Part shown: positions 7,686 to 16,198 of the stretch, one piece after another
Layout: each line of letters begins with the position of its first letter
How positions within the stretch are numbered: the stretch's first letter is position 1
Origin: Candidatus Poseidoniaceae archaeon
Lineage (GTDB): Archaea > Thermoplasmatota > Poseidoniia > Poseidoniales > Poseidoniaceae
Length of the DNA: 44,228 nucleotides
Assembly: GCA_938084455.1 (NCBI GenBank)
Contig: CALKDX010000066.1
Coordinates: 1 to 44,228 of the forward strand
Direction: 5' to 3'
Notes under the pieces: generated by a model
Seen by the model: the letters and a program-made list of their open reading frames with translations, nothing else
The model's database searches: none
What the model was told of the DNA's origin: nothing
Made by a program: the position numbers and the translations under genes

Positions 7686-8945
7686 TCACGCTTCATCAAG
7701 CGGAACATCGAGGTGAAGAACATCACCCTCTAATTTGGCTTTCACTTGGCTCGCTTTTGTCGGCACAGAGGTAACGACTTCTCGTTCACGGCCGTTGAGC
7801 CCGACAAACAAAACGCCGTCCTCACTGCGCAAGGAAAGATCCTCACGATCGATACCCGGATAGTGCAAAGAAATATGTTCAACAGAACCTTCAATATGCT
7901 TAGTCATGCCTCGGTGTATAGAATGTTTGACAGCCTCACCAATAGTGTGTGGGCCGAGGTCATCAGGATGGTTTTTGACTTCCCCATACAGGCGTGTTCC
8001 TACCGTTCGTAGCGCTTCAATCCCAACCACCTCATCATCAAGCAGTTCCATTGTTGCGATGTTGACCTCCGGCATGGATTGTTCTAATTCTGCCACCCGG
8101 CCAAGTTCGGCAGTTCTTCGATTGGCCAAAAATGGATGATCGAATTCCGGCGTGAGGCGATTAACAAGACAATTTGGCACGGGCAAGTTGTATTCAAGCA
8201 GCGACTCATGGGCCCGAAGGGTCTCGTTAATGCCCATTCGTTCTGGGATCGTCACCAATGTGAACGATGTAATTTCTTCATTGGAAAGCACACGTCGAAC
8301 ATGAAGGACACGTCTGCGAAAACGTTCAAGTTCTTCTTTCATTGAATCGCTCTCTTTTCTCCCGAAAATCATTGAGCGCAATCCACCGGATACCCGCATC
8401 ATTCGAATCAATCGATCGCTCCATGATTCAATCAACTCAGGAAGCGATAAGAACCTCAATGTGTGTCCTGTCGGGGCAGTGTCAAACACAATCACATCCC
8501 AATTTGGATCTTCGACATGCCGAAGCAGTTCATCAAAAGCCAGCGCCTCATCCAACCCAGGAATCACCATATCTGAGGTTTTTACTTCATCACGTACCGA
8601 ATCCATTTCTTCTTTGGCGTTTGGATCAAGCATCATGCTCAGGCCGCCTAAACCACCTAGTCCACCGCTTCCATTCATACCATTCATCATTTCACCCATT
8701 TTCGGCAGAACAGAGGATATCTTCGATTCAGGATCCATTTCCAGACCAAACAAGCCGGGCACACCCTCTACTTCAGTCGGGGTTGAATCCAATTTGACCC
8801 CGAGAGAATCAGACGTCGAATGGGCAGGGTCACTCGAAACTAAGAGAACGCGTAAACCTGCATCGGCAAGCCAAACGGCTGTTGCGGCAGATGTTGTTGT
8901 TTTGCCAACGCCGCCTTTCCCACCAAACAACAAGAGCCGAGCCAT
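7686..8945 (-). CDS. ArsA/Get3-like ATPase with C-terminal HSP20-like domain
   Basis: This 419-aa protein has an ArsA/TRC40-type ATPase domain: P-loop GGKGGVGKTT (8-17), switch I SDPAHSTSDSLG (38-49) and switch II FDTAPTGHTLRF (154-165). There is one ATPase domain, so it would act as a dimer. Residues about 83-106 are rich in methionine and glycine. The C-terminal part (about 350-418) looks like the small ArsA-associated alpha-crystallin/HSP20 domain (ISLHYPGIDREDLSL and a final hydrophobic strand). The CxxC zinc motif that holds Get3 dimers together is not seen; the expected place reads FDHPFLANRR. Arsenite efflux is unlikely because no arsB is nearby. A role in chaperoning or targeting membrane proteins, alongside the downstream srp54, is an inference. 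Confidence 0.88.
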   Translation of the reverse strand: MARLLLFGGKGGVGKTTTSAATAVWLADAGLRVLLVSSDPAHSTSDSLGVKLDSTPTEVEGVPGLFGLEMDPESKISSVLPKMGEMMNGMNGSGGLGGLGGLSMMLDPNAKEEMDSVRDEVKTSDMVIPGLDEALAFDELLRHVEDPNWDVIVFDTAPTGHTLRFLSLPELIESWSDRLIRMMRVSGGLRSMIFGRKESDSMKEELERFRRRVLHVRRVLSNEEITSFTLVTIPERMGINETLRAHESLLEYNLPVPNCLVNRLTPEFDHPFLANRRTAELGRVAELEQSMPEVNIATMELLDDEVVGIEALRTVGTRLYGEVKNHPDDLGPHTIGEAVKHSIHRGMTKHIEGSVEHISLHYPGIDREDLSLRSEDGVLFVGLNGREREVVTSVPTKASQVKAKLEGDVLHLDVPLDEA

Positions 8946-9008
8946 ACTGCCTGCTGGGCTTCGGGGTCTTTGAATCCAACGCCGTCTAGGATTTGGGGCA
9001 ACGCTTTG

Positions 9009-9800
9009 ATGAAGGGCACCCTCTACCCGTCAACCATGGCCTCAGCATTTTTTCTGTTCCAGGCCGCATCCGTCACCTCTTTGTTGGGAATGACGCTTGG
9101 TTGGCGAGGGGTCATGACCAAGTATTCTGGATTTTATGATCTTCCAACGGCTTGGAGCAATGTTTTTTGGGGTCTTTTATTGGGTGGAGTCTACGCCTCC
9201 CTCACTCATAACTACATCCTCAATCCCTACCTTAGGATGGTGGAAGATCAACAGGCACCAGTTGTGAATCCACTCGATTTGCTGTTCATCTGTCTCGTTG
9301 CATCGATTGCTGCGCACATGTTGCTGCGCCGTGAGCGTGTCCGCTCAGGCTCATCCCAGCCGACGAGCGGTTGGGCACTTGGATTGGCGATTGGAGCCAT
9401 GATGGGCATGGTTCACCTCTATCGAGTGTATGCTGGTTATGACACCATCCTCTCAGGAAAGCTTTGGGTGACAACCATTGGTTTCGGTTTGTTTGCACCA
9501 CGCACAGAAGCCCTCATCTGCAGTTTCCATGGGCACCTAATGCTTCAAGGAAAACGGTGGGGCGCTGTGCTGCGTTCCACTTTTTGGCGTTGTTCTTACG
9601 TCGTTATGTTCTCATTCGCGACCATCGATCCACTGGCTTGGGTTTTCATCATACCGTTCACCTTGCTGATCGACAAAAAGGCGAAAGTTTGGATTTGGGA
9701 TTCAATACCAAGCGAAGGGAAGAAACGCCTTCGAAAGATGTGGGCCCGACAAGTTCGTGAGGCAAGAAGCGCCGATGATGGAGACCAACAAACGGCCTAA
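9009..9800 (+). CDS. Polytopic membrane protein of unknown function
   Basis: I do not recognise this 263-aa protein. It has about six hydrophobic segments: MASAFFLFQAASVTSLLGMT, an NVFWGLLLGGVYASL segment, LDLLFICLVASIAAHMLL, WALGLAIGAMMGMVHLY, LWVTTIGFGLFAP, and the YVVMFSFATIDPLAWVF/IIPFTLLI region near residue 215. The last 45 residues are charged and basic (KKRLRKMWARQVREAR), probably cytoplasmic. I chose the ATG at 9009; a TTG at 8970 would add 13 residues and an ATG at 9036 would remove nine. It is divergent from the ArsA/Get3-like gene, with about 60 bases between the two starts. Confidence 0.75.
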   Translation: MKGTLYPSTMASAFFLFQAASVTSLLGMTLGWRGVMTKYSGFYDLPTAWSNVFWGLLLGGVYASLTHNYILNPYLRMVEDQQAPVVNPLDLLFICLVASIAAHMLLRRERVRSGSSQPTSGWALGLAIGAMMGMVHLYRVYAGYDTILSGKLWVTTIGFGLFAPRTEALICSFHGHLMLQGKRWGAVLRSTFWRCSYVVMFSFATIDPLAWVFIIPFTLLIDKKAKVWIWDSIPSEGKKRLRKMWARQVREARSADDGDQQTA

Positions 9801-9801
9801 A

Positions 9802-9825
9802 TTAAGTAAAATAGTGCTTACTTAA
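9802..9825 (+). repeat. Perfect 8-bp inverted repeat after the membrane-protein gene
   Basis: TTAAGTAA (9802-9809) and TTACTTAA (9818-9825) form a perfect dyad with an eight-base spacer. It starts two bases after a stop codon and lies about 105 bases upstream of the transglutaminase-like gene. There is no T-run after it. Its symmetry and helical-turn spacing (16 bases centre to centre) suit a dimeric regulator, but a terminator hairpin cannot be excluded. Confidence 0.45.
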
Positions 9826-9856
9826 ACTACTCCTCAGATGTAGAAGTGGTTTCCCC

Positions 9857-9874
9857 GCTTTATTTGAAATAAGC
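9857..9874 (+). repeat. Near-perfect AT-rich palindrome upstream of the transglutaminase/trk genes
   Basis: GCTT (9857-9860), an unpaired T, ATTT, a central G, AAAT, then AAGC (9871-9874) form a dyad broken only by the one extra T. It lies 57 bases upstream of the ATG at 9931. The adjacent CATTTATGG (9874-9882) is a possible TATA-like element, so this is a plausible operator next to a promoter. This is inference from symmetry and position only. Confidence 0.4.
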
Positions 9875-9930
9875 ATTTATGGGGTTCTCCGCACACAACG
9901 GTTATACAACGCCCGCCCAGCCAAACATGT

Positions 9931-11520
9931 ATGGGTTCCTGCCCTTATTGTCGGAGTGTCACCTATCCGGGTGACACTATTTGCTATTCATGCGGACGCG
10001 TGTTAGCAAACCTTCGTTCGAAATCATTCGCAATGGAGCAACAATTCAATCATGGTTCAAAGGAAACAACCTACAAAATGACGAAGAAGCCAACAGGCAG
10101 AGGCGTCATCCAAACTCACACTGGGCGATCGAAAAACATCATGAAGCGAAGATGGAACAAATCAAGGCTCGTTGTTGTCGTTGTGTTCCTGGCGTTCGTC
10201 TTCACCTCTCCTGTTGTTCAAGAAGCAACCATAGGTCAAATTGCCTCAATCAAAGAAACGCTCTATCTGAAAGCAGCTCCCGCTCGTGTTTATCCTATGG
10301 AAGTGGATTACGAGGTCACAAAGACAATACAAGCCCAGAACAATGGGGCCGAGGGTTATTTGGTTGAAAGTATGATTATACCAAGTGATGTTGCGTCACT
10401 CAACGGTTCTGAACAGCAGTACGCCTATACGGACAATTCATCGGCCATGCTGACCACCAATTTACAATCTATTGCTTCAGTGAACGTCATTATCAACGGT
10501 GGTGCCCCCATCGCAGTGCCATTAGATGGCCTCCCGATCCGTTCTGCAGAAGATAAGATTACCACAGCAGCAGGGCATGAAGTTTGGTGGCCGGGGTACG
10601 GGCCAGATGGTGAGCAGTGTGGAGTTAGTTCATGTGTGAAGGTTCGACTTAATCTTGCACCAGGTCAATCAGCAAGCATCGCTATGACTGTTAGCCTCAA
10701 AAGCACATCTTATTCTTGGTGGGATTCGGGACGGGTTGATTCTCGAATCAATGGAATCGATGAAGGCATCAAGATGGATACGAGCGGAAATTTCGATGAC
10801 ATTTCCTCGCGTGACGCCTTTGGAGAATCACAACAATATCGCGGCCAAAAATGGTACGACCGAGGGGTCAGTCCAATCCTTGATTCACGCTCGCTTGGAG
10901 GCTGGGCAATCAACGCACAAAACGATGACGTCACCGCTGTTTCAAACCAAATCATTCAATCCTTACCTGAAGGGGAAAGTGAGAACGCTTACGGGTATGC
11001 ACGCGCAGTGTTCGATTACCTTCATGCCAATGCAGAATACGACCGTAATGCACCAATTATTGCCCGCAGTGGACCAGAATGCCTCGCAGCAGGTCTTGGA
11101 GATTGCGACGAACAAACCAATGCATTCTTGTCGCTTTTGCGCGTCAAAGGGATGCCTGGATGGTATGCATTCGGGGCATTGACCGATTCAAACTTCCTCG
11201 AATGGGAAGCGCATGCATGGGCCTACATTCAGCTTCCATTCAGTGAAGAGTATTGCACAGAACGGAACATCGTTCTCTCGCAGTGTTATGTTCAAGGCCA
11301 AGTTGACGTTGTCAACAACAAGTGGTTGTTGCATACGCCAACCGCTTATTTGGCATGGATTGAACAGCCTGATGCGAGCGGTGATTTGTTGAATGCCTAT
11401 TACCAACCTGCATGGTACACAACCGGCGTTGATCGATCACCACCTGTCTATACAAGTGTGGTCTCAGAGATGAACGGTGGGAGTTACAGGGTCCCTGTTC
11501 TGGCAGAAAATCTTGGGTGA
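9931..11520 (+). CDS. Zinc-ribbon, membrane-anchored transglutaminase-like protein
   Basis: This 529-aa protein begins with a small zinc ribbon (C4, C7, C18, C21 in CPYC and CYSC), followed by a basic, disordered stretch and one membrane span (about 80-95). The rest should be outside the cell. Residues 115-310 form a beta-rich domain of unknown kind. A transglutaminase-like fold follows: GDCDEQTNAFLSLLR gives the nucleophile C392, EAHAWAYIQ gives H428, and VDVVNN probably gives the acidic third residue (D459). Such domains act as cysteine peptidases or cross-linking enzymes. The stop overlaps the start region of trkA (GTGA, 11517-11520), which suggests co-translation with potassium uptake. 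Substrate and biological role are unknown. Confidence 0.8.
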   Translation: MGSCPYCRSVTYPGDTICYSCGRVLANLRSKSFAMEQQFNHGSKETTYKMTKKPTGRGVIQTHTGRSKNIMKRRWNKSRLVVVVVFLAFVFTSPVVQEATIGQIASIKETLYLKAAPARVYPMEVDYEVTKTIQAQNNGAEGYLVESMIIPSDVASLNGSEQQYAYTDNSSAMLTTNLQSIASVNVIINGGAPIAVPLDGLPIRSAEDKITTAAGHEVWWPGYGPDGEQCGVSSCVKVRLNLAPGQSASIAMTVSLKSTSYSWWDSGRVDSRINGIDEGIKMDTSGNFDDISSRDAFGESQQYRGQKWYDRGVSPILDSRSLGGWAINAQNDDVTAVSNQIIQSLPEGESENAYGYARAVFDYLHANAEYDRNAPIIARSGPECLAAGLGDCDEQTNAFLSLLRVKGMPGWYAFGALTDSNFLEWEAHAWAYIQLPFSEEYCTERNIVLSQCYVQGQVDVVNNKWLLHTPTAYLAWIEQPDASGDLLNAYYQPAWYTTGVDRSPPVYTSVVSEMNGGSYRVPVLAENLG

Positions 11521-11525
11521 ATATC

Positions 11526-12944
11526 ATGCGAATCATAATTGGAGGAGCCGGGCGGGTTGGAACGGATTTAGCGAAAGCACTTCGTGCTGAAGACATCGAT
11601 GTCGTTTTGGTTGATTCTGATTCGAGAGCTGTCAAGAACGCTCAGAACCTCGATGTGCTTGTGATTCATGGAGATTTGACCACTCGAGAAAAATTGTACG
11701 AAGCAGGCATTGGCATCTCCACTGTGTTCGTTGCTGCCACCAATTCAGATGAGCGCAACCTCTTGGCTTGCGCGCTCGCTGAACATGCTCACAGCGAAAT
11801 CGCAGGCGCTAATGCTGAACCTTTGTTGTCGATTTGCCGCGTACGTGGTATGAATTTCCTCGAGGAACAAAACAACGGTCACTTGAGGGAATGGGCAAAA
11901 GTCAACCACGTGATTAATCCACTTGAGGGGGCGATTCAGAGGCTCCATTCGGGACTGCGTTCATCTTCCATTGAGGAAGTCATCCCCTTCGGCCATGATG
12001 CATTCATCATTGAATTGGACGTGACAAGCCAAGCCAAGAGCGTCGTGTTCCAAACGCTTAGGGAGGCATCAAACCACATTGAAGGAGGCATGCCGCTGAT
12101 CGTCGGACTCAAGCGAGAAGGCGAGCGAAGCATTGTCCCAGATGGCGATTTTATGCTCGTACCAAACGACAGAATTGCCGTCGCAACAACCGGATTGGCA
12201 AGTTTCAATCGAATCCTGAATATTTTTGGCCATGAAGCGACCGATTTCCCGGTCAACCCGAAGGTTGCAGTCATTGGTGCTACCAAAATTGGCCAACGCA
12301 TTGCCGATGATTGGCTCAACTCAGGGGCTAAGGTTACCGTCATCGAACGTGATCTGCAACGGGCCAACGATTTATCCGGTTCTAAAATTGGAGCCAATCC
12401 AAACCTCGAAGTGATTCATGGCGACCACCTCGACCGAGATATATTGACTGAAATTGGGATTCCTGACCACCACATTGCCATCGCCGCATTAGAGAACGAC
12501 CTTGCAAGCATCGCTGCTGCATTGCTGGCAAGTGACATGGGGGTCAACCGTACAGGGCTTCTGCTCTACGATGCGGACCTGGTAAAAGTCACGCAACGAA
12601 TGGGCATCACCTTCGCCGTTGATCGTAAACGCGTTGCGGTGGACAACATGCTCGCACAAATCCACACCAAGGCTGCAGGCGCTTATGCCCTACTCACCAA
12701 CATCCCAAACATCGTTGGCATCAGCATGGAAGTCAATGAGCGTGCTCGATTCTCTGGCAAGAGGGTTGTCGAGGCGAATTTACCTGAATGGATGAGAATT
12801 GCGTTCATTCAGAGGAAAAACAACAATGGAATGTGGGAGTCTTTACGACCATCACCTGACAAAGCGTTGCTGAACGGCGACCGGTTGATCATCTTCTCAA
12901 CGCCAGATCGGATGCAGGACATCGAAAAGCGATTCAAGGTGTGA
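11526..12944 (+). CDS. trkA: Trk potassium uptake regulator TrkA
   Basis: This 472-aa cytoplasmic protein is the NAD-binding gate of the Trk potassium channel. It holds two tandem RCK units: the first starts MRIIIGGAGRVG with a Rossmann GxGxxG-type motif, and LVDSDSRAV carries the acidic NAD-ribose site; the second starts at about residue 243 as VAVIGATKIGQRIADDW with VIERD. Each is followed by a TrkA-C-like region. The ATG at 11526 gives the standard start; a GTG at 11517 overlapping the upstream stop would add three residues. trkH follows, with its GTG (12941) overlapping the TrkA stop, so the subunits of the uptake complex are made together. Confidence 0.94.
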   Translation: MRIIIGGAGRVGTDLAKALRAEDIDVVLVDSDSRAVKNAQNLDVLVIHGDLTTREKLYEAGIGISTVFVAATNSDERNLLACALAEHAHSEIAGANAEPLLSICRVRGMNFLEEQNNGHLREWAKVNHVINPLEGAIQRLHSGLRSSSIEEVIPFGHDAFIIELDVTSQAKSVVFQTLREASNHIEGGMPLIVGLKREGERSIVPDGDFMLVPNDRIAVATTGLASFNRILNIFGHEATDFPVNPKVAVIGATKIGQRIADDWLNSGAKVTVIERDLQRANDLSGSKIGANPNLEVIHGDHLDRDILTEIGIPDHHIAIAALENDLASIAAALLASDMGVNRTGLLLYDADLVKVTQRMGITFAVDRKRVAVDNMLAQIHTKAAGAYALLTNIPNIVGISMEVNERARFSGKRVVEANLPEWMRIAFIQRKNNNGMWESLRPSPDKALLNGDRLIIFSTPDRMQDIEKRFKV

Positions 12945-12949
12945 TCACA

Positions 12950-14587
12950 ATGCGCTCCGACGTCTTGTACCTCATTTTAGGGTGGACCCTCATCGCCCTT
13001 GCCATTCCGCTTGTGTTGTGTGGGCTCATCACATGCATGCTTGATTCGATTGAATTGGCATTACGAGCCTTTGCCCTACCGAGTCTGATTTCGTTCTCTG
13101 TTGGCCTCATTATGCTCAGCTTTGGCACACGCACCAACACAAGCGAACGGCTCCGAGACAGAGAGGCGTTCGCAGGTGTAGCGTTGGTCTGGCCAATTGC
13201 AGTGTTCATTGGAGCCCTGCCATATTGGCTCGGTGGCATGTTCAATGGACCATTTATGATTGATCCAACCATCATGGACATCGGCCGAGGTGCAATCAAT
13301 TCGTGGTTCGAATCAATGTCGGGATTCACCACAACTGGAGCGACGGTCATCGCACCAAACATGAGTCCAAATTGCATTCCCGGTGTCACCGAAGATTGCA
13401 TCAACAGCCAAGCAAAAGGTCTTCTTCTATGGCGATCACTCACTCAATGGTTTGGTGGCATGGGAATCATCATGCTTGGCATGATGTTGTTATCAAGGGT
13501 CATTGGTGGAGGAATGGCCCTCGCACGTGCTGAATTGACGGGACCTTCGCTGTCACGATTGCGCCCTAAACTCAAGCAGACAGCAATTGCCTTGTGGACG
13601 CTTTACATCGTTCTGACCTTCATTGAATTCTTACTGTTATGGACAGCAACGCCCATGGATTGGTTTGACGCAGTCAACCATTCTTTGACAACGCTCCCAA
13701 CAGGTGGGTTCTCGACACACGACGCAAGCATTGGTTATTTTGACTCCATAGCAGTGGAGACAATTGTCATTGCCTTCATGTTCATCGGTGGAATCAATTT
13801 CACCCTGTTGTGGTTCATCAAAGAAGGAGAAATTAAGAAGGCCTTTGGCGATGAGGAATTTCGATACTACCTCATTTACATCCTCGTCGCAACCCTTGCC
13901 ATCGCAGCAGCATTGATTGGTTCTGGCACAGGGATTGGCACGTCGTTGCGCCACAGCCTCTTCCATGTCGTTTCGATTGGCACTTCCTCAGGATTTGTGA
14001 CCACCAATTACCGAGATTACTCAAACGGTGGCGATTGGCCCCTTGTAACTCACCTCATCATTTTCGTCTTGATGATCGTTGGTGCAAGTGCCGGTTCAAC
14101 TGCAGGCGGATTGAAACTCCTTCGCGTCACATTGGCGTTCAAGGTTGCAATGAGGGAACTCGTGAAAATTGCTCAGCCCCGTAAAATCGATCAAATTCGT
14201 ATGAATGGAGAAGTGGTTGAGCGCAACCAAATCGGCCTCATAGTTGGAATGCTGATTGTATGGGTCGGATTGTTTGGCCTCTCTAGCATCATATTGGCAA
14301 TCTTCATGCCAGACAACACGTTCGAGAGCGTGATCACAGTTGTCGCCTCTTCATTGGGCAACACGGGACCAGCGCTCGGCGAGTATGGCCCTCACGACAC
14401 GTGGGCAAGCATGAATTCAGGTGCCCTCATTATTACTTCAATTTTGATGTGGTTTGGTCGATTGGAATTGCTCACGGCCGTCATTTTGATTCACCCACAC
14501 ACCTGGAGAAAGGAAGAAAAGGTCCAATCTGACCGTTCCGCAATTGCGCTGTACCGCCGCCTTATGGAAGACGACGACAAGGACTAA
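12950..14587 (+). CDS. trkH: Trk potassium uptake channel subunit TrkH
   Basis: This 545-aa integral membrane protein is the potassium-conducting subunit that pairs with TrkA. It has four repeated membrane-pore-membrane units. The filter loops are visible as SMSGFTTTGAT, TTLPTGGFSTH, SIGTSSGFVTT and ASSLGNTGPALG, each with the glycine that lines the selectivity filter. The hydrophobic segments between them fit the usual ten or so spans. The start can be the GTG at 12941, overlapping the trkA stop, or the ATG at 12950 chosen here. The gene ends three bases before the end of the convergent rfcL gene. Confidence 0.95.
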   Translation: MRSDVLYLILGWTLIALAIPLVLCGLITCMLDSIELALRAFALPSLISFSVGLIMLSFGTRTNTSERLRDREAFAGVALVWPIAVFIGALPYWLGGMFNGPFMIDPTIMDIGRGAINSWFESMSGFTTTGATVIAPNMSPNCIPGVTEDCINSQAKGLLLWRSLTQWFGGMGIIMLGMMLLSRVIGGGMALARAELTGPSLSRLRPKLKQTAIALWTLYIVLTFIEFLLLWTATPMDWFDAVNHSLTTLPTGGFSTHDASIGYFDSIAVETIVIAFMFIGGINFTLLWFIKEGEIKKAFGDEEFRYYLIYILVATLAIAAALIGSGTGIGTSLRHSLFHVVSIGTSSGFVTTNYRDYSNGGDWPLVTHLIIFVLMIVGASAGSTAGGLKLLRVTLAFKVAMRELVKIAQPRKIDQIRMNGEVVERNQIGLIVGMLIVWVGLFGLSSIILAIFMPDNTFESVITVVASSLGNTGPALGEYGPHDTWASMNSGALIITSILMWFGRLELLTAVILIHPHTWRKEEKVQSDRSAIALYRRLMEDDDKD

Positions 14588-14590
14588 GCA

Positions 14591-16132
14591 TCAAAACAAC
14601 TTCATTTGTCCAGAGGAACCTTTGTCATCTTTCCTATCATCATCGAGGTCTTGAACTTCAGTGATTGGCTCTTCGGGAAGTTCCTCAAGCGGTTCGAGAA
14701 CGGTTGCAGCCACATAAGCGTCTAGTGCCTCATTGTATGATTTCATCAAATCCTTCGTGGAACGTCGCGAGAGGGGTAGCCCCGCCATAGATGCATGTTC
14801 CTCAGCAGAGAAACCAAGGCGAATCGAAAGGTCAAAAGAATTGGAATCTCCTATGTTTGGATCGTCTTTGATCATGGCAGAAAGAAGTGGGAGCATCTCA
14901 TCGCGAACCGCTGCTTTACTGGAGCCTGAAAATTCTGAAAGGCGTTCGACAATCGCTGGACGAACCCATGATGCTTGACGGCGCAAAAATGACGGATAGG
15001 AAGAATAGATTCGGTCCCGAAACACGACTTTGTTTGGAATAGAAGCGGAGAGGCTGGCTAATTGGCCGCTCCAATACCACGACCTGTGAGCCGTGTTTTG
15101 GTATTGGCCCATCAGCATACGAGCAGCGACGGAGAGCGTTTGGTTTGCTCGAGCGATTGAATCCTTTTCCGGGAAAAGTGAGGCGTTGTTCCAGTGAACC
15201 CAATTGATGAGTTCACTCGGAGGCTTATCGATCAGACGACCAAATTTGATGGCCTCAACAGCGCTGGTTGAACGGTAGAGAGCATCGAGGCCCGGAAACA
15301 CTTCCAATGTCGAATCCCTTGCACCTGAACTTGCTTGAGCCTCAACCATGGCTTTTGTGATGGCTCCCTCTGCGGTTGAGGAAAGCACTTGCAAATCCCT
15401 TACCAAAGCCCGTAAATCACCAGGGTTGCTCTTCACCAGCGCTTGAACTGCAGCGTCATCAAAATCCAATGATTCCTCTCTCAGAACCCGCTTGGCAATC
15501 CGACTTAATGCTTCATTGCTGGCGCGTTCGAATGTGATGATCTCCATGTGAGGCTTGAAGCGATCTCGTGTTGAGCGCCAACTCGAAGATTTCCCCCACA
15601 GGCCCATGATTTCATTGCAAGCCAAAATGACAGGCTGTTTTGTGTTGCTGACTAAGTTCAACAGCTCTGCCTTTCCACCTGAATCACCACTCAAGGTAGT
15701 GGTCCGTCCTGCATCGTCTTCACCTTGCATTGCTTTTTCGATGCGGTCCTGACTCACCGCCCTTAGGCCCCCAGATATATGGTCAACTTCATCCAAAAGA
15801 ATCAATGTTCGTTGCTTTTTTGCATTCGGATCGTGGAAAAGAGAACGATGGGTGCTTCCTTGGGTGGCTGCCTTACGAATGGCCGCAGCATTACGGGCAT
15901 CCGAAGCGTTGAGTTCAATCACATTCCAGCCAAGGTCTTGAGCAATGGCACGAGCAACAGAAGTTTTGCCGACGCCGGGGGGACCAACCAACAGAATTGA
16001 TTTTTTCTTTGGCGTGCTGTTTTGCCAATCATCGAGCCATGCTCGAATTTTTCTTCGTTGAACTTCATTGCCCTCAAGGTGACGTTCCGAAGTGGGTCGG
16101 TGACGCTCCGTCCAGTCGCTCACCTCAGGCAT
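14591..16132 (-). CDS. rfcL: Replication factor C large subunit
   Basis: This 513-aa AAA+ protein is the large subunit of the archaeal clamp loader that opens PCNA on primed DNA. MPEVSDWTERHRP is the usual N terminus; an upstream ATG at 16171 would add 13 residues. Walker A is GPPGVGKTS, Walker B is LLDEVDH, and the sensor-1 region is ILACNE. The ELNASDARN stretch is family-typical. A helical collar domain and an acidic, low-complexity tail follow. The protein ends in QMKLF, which looks like a PCNA-interacting motif cut short at the stop codon. It follows glyS on the same strand by about 66 bases, so they may be co-transcribed. Confidence 0.93.
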   Translation of the reverse strand: MPEVSDWTERHRPTSERHLEGNEVQRRKIRAWLDDWQNSTPKKKSILLVGPPGVGKTSVARAIAQDLGWNVIELNASDARNAAAIRKAATQGSTHRSLFHDPNAKKQRTLILLDEVDHISGGLRAVSQDRIEKAMQGEDDAGRTTTLSGDSGGKAELLNLVSNTKQPVILACNEIMGLWGKSSSWRSTRDRFKPHMEIITFERASNEALSRIAKRVLREESLDFDDAAVQALVKSNPGDLRALVRDLQVLSSTAEGAITKAMVEAQASSGARDSTLEVFPGLDALYRSTSAVEAIKFGRLIDKPPSELINWVHWNNASLFPEKDSIARANQTLSVAARMLMGQYQNTAHRSWYWSGQLASLSASIPNKVVFRDRIYSSYPSFLRRQASWVRPAIVERLSEFSGSSKAAVRDEMLPLLSAMIKDDPNIGDSNSFDLSIRLGFSAEEHASMAGLPLSRRSTKDLMKSYNEALDAYVAATVLEPLEELPEEPITEVQDLDDDRKDDKGSSGQMKLF

Positions 16133-16198
16133 AACCGTACCTTCTTCCGAGGGTTCTTCAATATGTACCACGCAAGCAACAAGAGGACCGTTGAGATT

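Noticed and set aside
7686-8945. Arsenite pump ATPase assignment
   Set aside because: Only one ATPase domain, no arsB or regulator nearby, and an HSP20-like tail; a chaperone role fits better.
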